A stretch of DNA of 64,000 nt from assembly GCA_030748415.1 (NCBI GenBank), contig JASMMA010000004.1, positions 62,001-126,000 on the forward strand, read 5' to 3'. Position numbers and translations under genes: made by a program. The notes below the pieces were generated by a model that made no database searches, was not told the origin of the DNA, and worked only from the letters and a program-made list of their open reading frames with translations. The DNA comes from Planctomycetota bacterium. Its GTDB lineage: Bacteria > Planctomycetota > UBA1135. Shown piece after piece: positions 57,274 to 64,000 of this stretch. Position 1 is the first letter of the stretch; each line of letters begins with the position of its first letter.

Positions 57274-58321
57274 GAGTATTCTCCTGAGTGTCGCGTGTTT
57301 CTAGCCAATTGGCCAATTCATTTGCAAGAGCATGGGAGAGCAAGTAGGCACCCGCTTCATTCAGATGAAATAAATCCCATCGATGCTTTGCAAGATAAAG
57401 TTCAGAGTATGCATCGGGATCATTAAAGGCCAAGAATAAGGGGATATGCCCGTCTTGGTGAAGTTGAAGCCAACCCTCAGGCTTCTCGTACCCTGGCAAC
57501 ACTACATAAAGAACTTCAACGCCTAAGGACTCTCCATGCTTTCGGAGCCCATCAATGGCGTTGGCAAGATAAGAATCCTTTTCGCCGCCCCATTCTTTTT
57601 GGCGAAGCTCAGTCTTGGCCTTGCGGAATCCTGGAAGATCATTTAGGAATTCTTGACGCCTCTGCCGAAAAGTTTTTTTCTTGGACTCTAAGTCAAGAGG
57701 CCGATACCCATTCCCACCTTGGCCCAATCCTGGTCGCAGTATTCCATTTCCCTGTTGGAATGGTTCTCGTTCTCCTTTGGAAAGGAAATTCCAAAGGGAA
57801 AGACCTTGGTCCACATTTCCCAAACGCAAGCCCATGTGGTGTAAATGAGTCCAGGAGCGAAGAAAGCGTTCTTCGATGCGCAGGTCTTCGCTCCAGATTG
57901 CGGAGACGAGCTGAAGAGTGATGGGCAAGGAATGCCAATAAATCATGCGTTCCGTGAGCAGGTTCTCTTCACGAATATCAGTGCGCCAATCACCCAACTC
58001 GACAACCAAAAACCGTAAATTTTTCGGTGCTAAATCTAAGATTCGATGCGCCATGTAAAGGGCTTCAGGGAAACGCATCCCAGGAACCCCAAAGTTGAAT
58101 GAGCGAAGGTCATGCCCCCGAGCACTTAATGATGAATCTAGAACCTCTGGGTCAATTTGCCGGTAAACATGGCTCGACCCCAAAAAAACCATTTCATAAG
58201 CATCTTTGTGTTTTTTGAACCACTCATTTTTGAGGCGCTCGGGAGCAGCTTCGCGAATCGCCCCCGTTGTCGCGGAAAAAGCAACAAGGAAAAGGGCAAC
58301 ATTGGCAAGGCTTCGAAACAC
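57260..58321 (-). CDS. SGNH/AlgX-like partner of the MBOAT acyltransferase
   Basis: 353 residues with an N-terminal hydrophobic anchor or signal (SLANVALFLVAFSATTGA). The SGNH pattern is partly visible: VFLGSSHVYRQIDPEVL (Gly-x-Ser block I), NFGVPGMRFPEALY (Gly/Asn blocks), and near the C-terminus HRWDLFHLNEAGAYLLSH with the D-x-x-H block V. Related proteins receive the acyl group from MBOAT and place it on an exopolysaccharide in the periplasm. A GTG start is used. The end overlaps the MBOAT gene by 14 nt. Confidence 0.8.
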   Translation of the reverse strand: MFRSLANVALFLVAFSATTGAIREAAPERLKNEWFKKHKDAYEMVFLGSSHVYRQIDPEVLDSSLSARGHDLRSFNFGVPGMRFPEALYMAHRILDLAPKNLRFLVVELGDWRTDIREENLLTERMIYWHSLPITLQLVSAIWSEDLRIEERFLRSWTHLHHMGLRLGNVDQGLSLWNFLSKGEREPFQQGNGILRPGLGQGGNGYRPLDLESKKKTFRQRRQEFLNDLPGFRKAKTELRQKEWGGEKDSYLANAIDGLRKHGESLGVEVLYVVLPGYEKPEGWLQLHQDGHIPLFLAFNDPDAYSELYLAKHRWDLFHLNEAGAYLLSHALANELANWLETRDTQENTHVVH

Positions 58322-58354
58322 AGTTCCCCACTTTAAGCTTGCGGGGGGAAGGAT

Positions 58355-59281
58355 TTATACCCCTGCAAGTCCAAGAACGGCCACACCTGTCATGACTAGG
58401 GCAGCGCCTAACCACCCGCGGAGTCCTGCTTTTTCACCCAACCATACCCGCGCAAGGGGCAGAGAAAAGAGTGCGGTTGCCGCGGCCATGGCGGCGGCAA
58501 CTCCTTGCTTTGCCCAAGTCAGGCCGCCCATAAGAAAAGCCATTCCGCACCAAGTTCCCAGAGCAGAGGGAATCAAAAATGTTTTCCAGGTTGCGCCCTG
58601 GAAGGGAGTTTTCAATACACCGAAACCTTCGCCTCGAAAAAATGAAATAAGAACAAGACCGACCGCGCCACCGGCCAATCGCCAGGCAGAAGAGGTCACC
58701 ATGCCGGTGTGTGTAACACCACCCCGAGTCATGACATTGCTGATGGCGAAAGTAGTTGCGCACCCCAAGGCGGCAAGAACCCCAATGGTGTCTGCTTGAG
58801 TGCGTTGGCTGGAACCTAATCGCCTAGATTCGGCAAGAACACCGCCCGCCACTACGAGCAAAGCACCCAGCCATTGATTACTGCTCAACTGTTCTCCAAA
58901 ACTTAACCAAGCAAAACACGCGGTGAGGACAGGAGTAATCATGGTCAGGATGACTGTTCGACCAGACCCGATGTGGGAGAGGGCTACAAAATAAAGAAGG
59001 TCGCCACATGCCATGCCGAGTGCGCCCGAAGCCAATAGCCAGAGAAGGTTGCCCTCTCCAACGGGCCCGCCACCCCGTTCAGCTCCAAGGGCCCAGGCCA
59101 GAAGTCCCAAGGCAAGAGCGCCGAAGCCGTTTTTGAAAAGGACAGCATCGGAAGGGCGGCCCTTTTTGAATGCTCGAGTAAATAAAACCGTAGCGACTCC
59201 CCAACAAACAGCGCTTGCGAGGGCGGAGTATTCCCCGGCACCGGGGAAGGGCGGTTCAGCCGCTTGGGGGAAGAGGGACAA
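58355..59281 (-). CDS. EamA/DMT-family transporter
   Basis: 308 residues with ten predicted helices in two EamA repeats. Repeat 1: YSALASAVCWGVATVLFTRAFKKG, then a helix pair ending in SGALGMACGDLLYFVALSHIGSGRTVILTMITPVLTACFAWLSFGEQLS. Repeat 2: IGVLAALGCATTFAISNVMTR to LGEKAGLRGWLGAALVMTGVAVLG. These are drug/metabolite-type exporters; the substrate is unknown. It starts 5 nt after the stop of the 1000-residue repeat protein, so the two are probably one transcript. Confidence 0.88.
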   Translation of the reverse strand: MSLFPQAAEPPFPGAGEYSALASAVCWGVATVLFTRAFKKGRPSDAVLFKNGFGALALGLLAWALGAERGGGPVGEGNLLWLLASGALGMACGDLLYFVALSHIGSGRTVILTMITPVLTACFAWLSFGEQLSSNQWLGALLVVAGGVLAESRRLGSSQRTQADTIGVLAALGCATTFAISNVMTRGGVTHTGMVTSSAWRLAGGAVGLVLISFFRGEGFGVLKTPFQGATWKTFLIPSALGTWCGMAFLMGGLTWAKQGVAAAMAAATALFSLPLARVWLGEKAGLRGWLGAALVMTGVAVLGLAGV

Positions 59282-59286
59282 CAGGA

Positions 59287-62200
59287 TTAGTACTCGATTT
59301 CGAACCGCATTTCTGGAACACCGGGTTCGATGGTGATTTTCTGTCGCTTATTCTGCCCTCCCGAATCACTTAAGAGAAGAATATATTCTCCTGGAGCAAA
59401 GGGTCCGATGCTTTGTTCGCCGCCGGACATGGAATTCATACCGTAAGAAATGGCTTCAGGGCCAGCCATCATATTGGAAACCGGAATATTGGCTTGGTTT
59501 AAAAGAACCGCAATAACACCAGGCTTAGGTTGTTGCTCGGAGTCCAAGACTTGGATTTTTAGCATACAGCCCGCCTGGAGAATCAGTTCGATTTCTTCCC
59601 TTTGACCTACCTGCAGGTGGACAGTTTTTTGGACGGTTCCAAAAGAAGAGTGGCGGGCCAGAATTACAAGTTCTCCCTCGGGCAAAGAACCCAACTTGAG
59701 CTGCCCCTTTGCATCGGTAGTATTTAGGGAGAATGGCCCAATGGCTTGACCAGAAGGAGAGCAAGCAAAAACGCCGGCCCCTTGAATGGGTTCCCCAAAG
59801 CTATCGAGGACAGTGGCTTCTACTTGAGCAGCTGGGCTTAAGGGAACGACGACCTCTCGAGTCTCATTTTCTCCGACATAAAAATCTTCCAAAATAACCG
59901 TGGAATAGGATTGGCCTCCTCCAAATATGGGCATGGCCGAATGCCCGACGCTCAAGACATAGTTAGCGGGTTCAAGCAAATCAAAGTAGGCAATGCCGTC
60001 TGGGTCTGAATTGAGATAGCCTCCTCCTGCAGAACCTAAGCTGGGGCGCAACATAACTGGAATATTGGAGAGTGGCTCCCCCGTTTGCGAATCTTGCACC
60101 AAGACACGAACCCGAGTGGCGGGAATATCAATGTCATGCTGAATGGCTTCGCCAGGGGAAACGTGAAGGGTTTGATAAATCCCCACACCACTACCGAGGC
60201 CAAATTGGCCCACTAGAAGCATGTAATCTCCTTCGCGGACATTTTCCAACTCGTAATATCCAATGTCATCGGTTTTTGCGGTTTTCATACCCGATAGAGA
60301 GTTCAACATGATGGTCAAGCCTTCAACAGGTTGATCCGCGCGGGTTACAAATCCGCTAATCGAACTTGGAAGGATGGCGCCGCCGAGTTCAAGCTCGTAT
60401 ATCTTCTCCTCATCAATTCTCAGAAAAGTGGAAAGAGTTTCCAGCCCACTGAGGTCGCCTTGCATCGCCGCCAGGGCACCCGATTGAAAGCCAGGTTGAA
60501 ATGCTTGGAATTGGTAGTAGCCCATGGGGAGATGTTCAAAGGTTGCCAGACCGTTTGAATCCGTTTGCTTGCCGTCAGGGCTAGCCGGGCCTTCAAAACT
60601 GTTGAGCGCAAGAAGAGAACCGGCTTGAGGTAGTCCGTGGTCATCCAGAACAGTAATAAGAACCGTGGCTCCAGGTCCCATGGGGATTTCCAAATCCTGA
60701 ATGGGGGCCTCGGGGCTGAGGCGAATGGGGCCCAGAGTTTGAGGAGCATAGTCCTCGGCCTCTGCTCGGATGTTCCACTCGCCCGGGCCGAGGCCATCCA
60801 ATGTGAACCGGCCATCTTTTCCGGCATTGATGGAAGGATAGTTTGAGGCATCTCCCATCCCGCCCATCATGGAGCCAAGGAGATCCCCTTTTTCTTGCCA
60901 TGCGCGGATTTCAGCTTGCGCAATGGGCTGGAGAGTATGTTTGTCAAAGACTTTCCCGGTGACGGAAATCGCGGGATAAAGTTCGATTCGGAGAGATTTG
61001 GAGTCTGGGTTCGACGAGGCCTGACTCGCAGAGAATCCTTCAGCGCGGGCTCGTACCTGAACGCCCAAGAGGGGCATGTTTTCTAGCTGTAATCGGCCCT
61101 GGGAGTCTGTCTCCCCTCCTTTTTCCCAAGGAATCAATGAACTCACCATGCTCGTGAGAGGGTTGTTGCCCAGCCAAGAAACCTCGGCATGAGGGATAGG
61201 GGATTGATCCACAGCATGGACCACTTCCACTAAAAGCCCAGGGCCTCTTTGGAGGATTTGGGGTGGAAGAGACTTCTCGCTTCCAATTGCTATTTCGAAA
61301 GGGTCGCTAATCCAAGCTTGGAATCCCTCGGCGCCGAGTTGAAGCCGATAAGTTCCGGCTTCAACGGGGCCAACTCGGAACTTACCCTTAGAGTCGGTCT
61401 CGGTTTTTCCGTTGGTGGGGGAAAGGAAACCCCGCTCGTCAGGTGGAACGAGCTCCAAATAGGACTCTGCACCGTCCCGAAGAAGCATGGCAACAGCTCC
61501 AGCAAGGGGGGAGTCTTCACCCTGAAGAGCTTGACCTTGGACAAAGGCACCCTCCACCAAAAGGAGCGAGAGTGTTTTAGAATCCCCTGGGAGAAGTTCT
61601 AGCGAAGCAGTAGCCTCGGCCATGCCATCCGCTTGAGCCTTGAAGGTCCATTTGCCGGGGGGAAGTTGGAGGTAGTCGGTAGTACCAAGGGAACCGATTT
61701 CCCAATCATGAACCCGGGTCCATAAGGTGCCTCGCCGCGCTTCACTGAGAGACTCTGCTTCCAACTGGCCGGCCCAACGCGCTTGTACGCGAAAGTTTTG
61801 AACAGGCGTTTGGTCGGAGTGATGAATCCATAAGTGGGCCTTTGCGCTTTGGGTTTCAATCAAAAGAAGAGATTCACTCTTTTCGGTTCGTTCCAAAGCC
61901 TGAAGAGTGTGTACTTTGGACCAAAGACCATCGCAGAGGGCGGCCACGCGCAAACTTGGACCGTCTGCGGGAATCGTCAGAGTCCCATCGTTGCTAATAG
62001 ATTTCCAGTTGCGGCCATCTTCTTCGAGGAAGAAGGTAGTTTTCGAGGTAGGGGTGCCATCGAGGTGAAGGGCCCTGAGGAGATGAATTGCTTCCGTTGG
62101 CTTTCGTTCCTCGACCCCTAGAGGGGCATCAATTTCCGCTGATTCTCCAAGAGATGTCTCCAACTGGGGGTCCTGCAGGAATCCCAGCGGAGAAGGTGTC

Positions 62201-62289
62201 GAGCTGGTCTCCTCACCGTTCTTTAAAAGCAGGAAGGCCAAAAGGGCGGCGATGATGGGGAGGAGGATTCGTAGAGATTTCACAGGCAC
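59287..62289 (-). CDS. Large membrane-anchored protein of carboxypeptidase-regulatory-like repeats
   Basis: 1000 residues. One N-terminal hydrophobic segment (LRILLPIIAALLAFLLL) is a signal anchor or uncleaved signal. The rest is about nine repeats of the CarboxypepD_reg/transthyretin-like beta sandwich, spaced 85-110 residues, with the motif VxDxxGxPxxGA...T-D-x-x-G-x-x-x-L/F-x-x-L-P-x-G (e.g. VLDDHGLPQAGSLLAL; TDSNGLATFEHLPMGYY; VLDSFGEPIQGAGVFA; TDAKGQLKLGSLPEGE). No catalytic site. It resembles the 510-residue lipoprotein at 4222-5754 and may be a periplasm-spanning or surface structural protein. GTG start, 16 nt from the divergent gene's ATG. Confidence 0.82.
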   Translation of the reverse strand: MPVKSLRILLPIIAALLAFLLLKNGEETSSTPSPLGFLQDPQLETSLGESAEIDAPLGVEERKPTEAIHLLRALHLDGTPTSKTTFFLEEDGRNWKSISNDGTLTIPADGPSLRVAALCDGLWSKVHTLQALERTEKSESLLLIETQSAKAHLWIHHSDQTPVQNFRVQARWAGQLEAESLSEARRGTLWTRVHDWEIGSLGTTDYLQLPPGKWTFKAQADGMAEATASLELLPGDSKTLSLLLVEGAFVQGQALQGEDSPLAGAVAMLLRDGAESYLELVPPDERGFLSPTNGKTETDSKGKFRVGPVEAGTYRLQLGAEGFQAWISDPFEIAIGSEKSLPPQILQRGPGLLVEVVHAVDQSPIPHAEVSWLGNNPLTSMVSSLIPWEKGGETDSQGRLQLENMPLLGVQVRARAEGFSASQASSNPDSKSLRIELYPAISVTGKVFDKHTLQPIAQAEIRAWQEKGDLLGSMMGGMGDASNYPSINAGKDGRFTLDGLGPGEWNIRAEAEDYAPQTLGPIRLSPEAPIQDLEIPMGPGATVLITVLDDHGLPQAGSLLALNSFEGPASPDGKQTDSNGLATFEHLPMGYYQFQAFQPGFQSGALAAMQGDLSGLETLSTFLRIDEEKIYELELGGAILPSSISGFVTRADQPVEGLTIMLNSLSGMKTAKTDDIGYYELENVREGDYMLLVGQFGLGSGVGIYQTLHVSPGEAIQHDIDIPATRVRVLVQDSQTGEPLSNIPVMLRPSLGSAGGGYLNSDPDGIAYFDLLEPANYVLSVGHSAMPIFGGGQSYSTVILEDFYVGENETREVVVPLSPAAQVEATVLDSFGEPIQGAGVFACSPSGQAIGPFSLNTTDAKGQLKLGSLPEGELVILARHSSFGTVQKTVHLQVGQREEIELILQAGCMLKIQVLDSEQQPKPGVIAVLLNQANIPVSNMMAGPEAISYGMNSMSGGEQSIGPFAPGEYILLLSDSGGQNKRQKITIEPGVPEMRFEIEY

Positions 62290-62293
62290 AAGC

Positions 62294-62299
62294 TATGCT
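62294..62299 (+). promoter_or_regulatory. Divergent -10 element shared in a palindrome
   Basis: TATGCT ends 6 nt before the ATG at 62306. Within the 9-bp string GCTATGCTA the opposite strand offers TAGCAT, 5 nt before the GTG at 62289. Confidence 0.45.
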
Positions 62300-62305
62300 A
62301 CGCAC

Positions 62306-62974
62306 ATGCCGCTTGCGCATTCTTGGAAAACTCTCCTCTGTTTTAGTCTTTCTCTAATTTCGGGGGAATTGGAGCCCTCTTTGGTGAATGGAAGAGGGGT
62401 TGCCTGGAATCCAAACACAGGCGAGACCGCAGTTTTGATGGAGTCTGGAGATTCAGTCGCCGTTTTCAATTCCTTCCTGCATTTCCAAGAAATTATTGCT
62501 CTGGAGCAAAAAACCCCAGGAATCCGATGGGAGGAAGGTGGGTGGGCGCCCGATATCCAGCCAAATCCCCACTCTGTGCTGGGGCCCGCAGGTCGCTCGA
62601 TTCAACTTGACCCTCAAAGAGGCCATCTCTCAATAGCCCCTTCAAGCTGGGAGTCCTCCCCTTGGATTACTTATGGAAAAGGGTGGGTCCATGTTTCCTA
62701 CCGCTCCAGTTGGGTGCCGACTCAACCGTTGGAGTGGGAGATTCTTGGGGGTGAACGGAGAATCTCAAAATGGGAATCCAATGTAGATGATGTCCTCAAG
62801 CGGCAATGCATTCTGCGTGGAATTCACCACGGAAGCAAAATCAGAATCCGTCTTTTTCATACGGGGCCGTATTTCCCAACAGGAATTAAATCCGATTGGG
62901 TGGAATTTGAAGTGCCTCAAGTTGGGCCCGTGGGGCCATTTCCCACTCAGGAAATCAAGTTTACTTTAGAGTAA
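62306..62974 (+). CDS. Exported protein of unknown function
   Basis: About 222 residues from the ATG at 62306, with an N-terminal hydrophobic stretch (HSWKTLLCFSLSLISGE) suggesting export. The mature part is beta-rich with many Trp and Pro (GIRWEEGGWAPDIQPNPHSV; SWVPTQPLEWEILGGERR) and ends VGPFPTQEIKFTLE; the second half looks like one beta sandwich. The start at 62306 fits the TATGCT 6 nt upstream; an in-frame ATG at 62252 lies inside the divergent gene. Its end overlaps the convergent peptidase gene by 14 nt. Family not recognised. Confidence 0.65.
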   Translation: MPLAHSWKTLLCFSLSLISGELEPSLVNGRGVAWNPNTGETAVLMESGDSVAVFNSFLHFQEIIALEQKTPGIRWEEGGWAPDIQPNPHSVLGPAGRSIQLDPQRGHLSIAPSSWESSPWITYGKGWVHVSYRSSWVPTQPLEWEILGGERRISKWESNVDDVLKRQCILRGIHHGSKIRIRLFHTGPYFPTGIKSDWVEFEVPQVGPVGPFPTQEIKFTLE

Positions 62975-64000
62975 CTTCTGTGGCGTGCTCCTTTCCCTGG
63001 CGAAGGTAGGAGACTTGGATGACATCGCCTTTGACTTTTCCGCCTAATGCTCGGCGGAGGTCATCTTTTGATTTCAATACAGTGTTGGCTATTGAAAGAA
63101 GAGTGTCATCTACTTGGAGACCACCAGCTTGTGCGGCACTCGATGAGCGTACTTTGGAAATGCGAAGGCCTGCTGCTTCTGCTTCAACTTCGACACTAAC
63201 TCCCAGCTTTCCACGGTTCCGTTTCCGTTCACTAATGGCCATGAAGTGTTCCATCATCTTCTGGTTAAAGTCAGCAGGCATTGCCATTCCTGGTGCACTG
63301 ACAAAATTCAAGGAGGCATCTCTGGCATCCAAAGCAAGTGCACAATCCCGCACAAGTTCTAAAATTTTGACTTCGGCATCGTATTGAATCTTGTCTGCAT
63401 CATCACCCGGCATGTGGTAGTCCTCGTGAATGTGCGTGAAAAAGAAAAGGGAAGGAACGCCCCCGTGGTAGAAAGAGGTGTTGTCGCTTGGAGCTTCCCC
63501 GGCATCGCCCATTTCAACATCCATGCCACTTTCTTTCAGAATGTCATCGAGGAGGGGGTGAAACTCTTCCGATGTTCCAAGACCACCGACATAAAGGTAG
63601 TCGTTCACGCTTCGGCCAATCATGTCACAGTTAATCATGGCGTACATGTTTTCCGTTGGGATAGGGCCATCTTCAACAAAAGCTTTACTCCCTAAAAGCC
63701 CGCGCTCTTCTGCGCTAAATGTCATAAACAAAATGGGTCGCCGAATGGGATGGGCAACAAACCATTCTGCAAGTTCTGCAACGCCAGAGGAGCCCGAAGC
63801 GTTGTCGTCAGCACCGTTATGGATTTCACCGGGCGAACCCATCGCGCCAGGTCCGCCAACGCCAGCGTGGTCGTGATGTCCACCAATCACCAAGATTTGG
63901 TCCGCCAAACTTGGGTCAGTTCCTGCTAAAAGGCCGGCGGTATTCAAGCACTCCAAGCGCCGGACATTAAAAGGAAGCAAATAGTCTTTTGCGATTGCCT
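62961..64000 (-). CDS. M28-family zinc aminopeptidase with C-terminal PDZ domain (5' end outside the window)
   Basis: At least 345 residues; reading continues to the window edge (bases 63981-64000 encode part of AIAKDY), so the gene starts beyond it, and the apparent start at 63980 is internal. Metal ligands of M28: VIGGHHDHAGVGG (His, then Asp), HNGADDNASGSSG (Asp), FSAEERGLLGS (catalytic and ligand Glu), MINCDMIGR (Asp) and THIHEDYHMPGDDAD (His). A PDZ domain follows (KLGVSVEVEAEAAGLRI; GGLQVDDTLLSIANTVLKSK). Probably secreted, removing N-terminal residues from peptides; the PDZ may bind substrate tails. Confidence 0.9.
   Translation of the reverse strand, partial: AIAKDYLLPFNVRRLECLNTAGLLAGTDPSLADQILVIGGHHDHAGVGGPGAMGSPGEIHNGADDNASGSSGVAELAEWFVAHPIRRPILFMTFSAEERGLLGSKAFVEDGPIPTENMYAMINCDMIGRSVNDYLYVGGLGTSEEFHPLLDDILKESGMDVEMGDAGEAPSDNTSFYHGGVPSLFFFTHIHEDYHMPGDDADKIQYDAEVKILELVRDCALALDARDASLNFVSAPGMAMPADFNQKMMEHFMAISERKRNRGKLGVSVEVEAEAAGLRISKVRSSSAAQAGGLQVDDTLLSIANTVLKSKDDLRRALGGKVKGDVIQVSYLRQGKEHATEVTLK

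Noticed and set aside
63978..63980. Internal TTG as the start of the M28 peptidase
   Set aside because: The same frame remains open to the window edge and the M28 domain needs more N-terminal sequence; the gene is cut by the window.

Overview
The window looks like chromosomal DNA of a free-living, probably marine, Gram-negative bacterium, most likely of the Planctomycetota. This is an inference from gene content: DUF1570/peptidase-MA-like secreted proteins, FG-GAP, LVIVD and BNR propellers, large secreted proteases ending in a shared C-terminal beta domain, a GRGGMG-type Ser/Thr kinase with HEAT repeats, sulfatase-like hydrolases and carboxypeptidase-regulatory-like repeat proteins. I saw no rRNA, tRNA, CRISPR array, transposase or prophage. 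Genes are dense and on both strands, many overlapping by 1-14 nt, and most are ordinary chromosomal genes.

Layout. 0.1-1.1 kb: queD-folE (pterin/preQ0). 1.2-4.1 kb (minus): two small exported proteins and an FG-GAP protein. 4.2-8.6 kb: a lipoprotein of carboxypeptidase-regulatory-like repeats, thymidine phosphorylase, rsmJ-like methyltransferase and nadA, then a non-coding stretch with consecutive hairpins and a strong terminator. 8.9-16 kb: GYF_2 protein, three peptidase-MA-like proteins (one without its zinc motif), a GspG-like pseudopilin and a Na+/solute symporter. 16-24.9 kb: a REP-like inverted repeat, xthA, a GT39 glycosyltransferase, a secreted esterase, an ALDH7 dehydrogenase, a BNR propeller and ychF. 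25-37.6 kb: subtilase, glutaredoxin, HMG-CoA-lyase-like protein, GT4, LVIVD protein, thermolysin/fungalysin-like protease, a lipoprotein and an M14 carboxypeptidase. 37.6-46.2 kb: HAD protein, second symporter, second ALDH, a Ser/Thr kinase overlapping a periplasmic-binding lipoprotein, and panB. 46.2-50.5 kb: porin-like protein, YeiB/DUF418-like membrane protein and phosphodiesterase, with a 44-bp inverted repeat forming the ends of the two outer genes. 50.5-55.8 kb (minus): a biotin-dependent acyl-CoA carboxylase operon (BC, sulfatase-like protein, GcdA-like carboxyltransferase, BCCP). 55.9-62.3 kb (minus): MBOAT/SGNH acylation pair, EamA transporter and a 1000-residue repeat protein. The window ends inside an M28-PDZ peptidase gene.

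Three signals stand out. First, five secreted proteins of unrelated function end in a related beta-rich domain of about 100-125 residues, suggesting one sorting or surface-attachment signal. Second, about a dozen genes have a TAnnnT hexamer ending exactly 6 nt before the start codon, which suggests widespread leaderless transcription and helps choose starts. Third, several unusual architectures deserve checking: the kinase/binding-lipoprotein pair, the sulfatase-like gene inside the carboxylase operon, the HMG-CoA-lyase homologue without its catalytic Cys, and the inverted repeat giving two unrelated proteins the same C-terminal tail.
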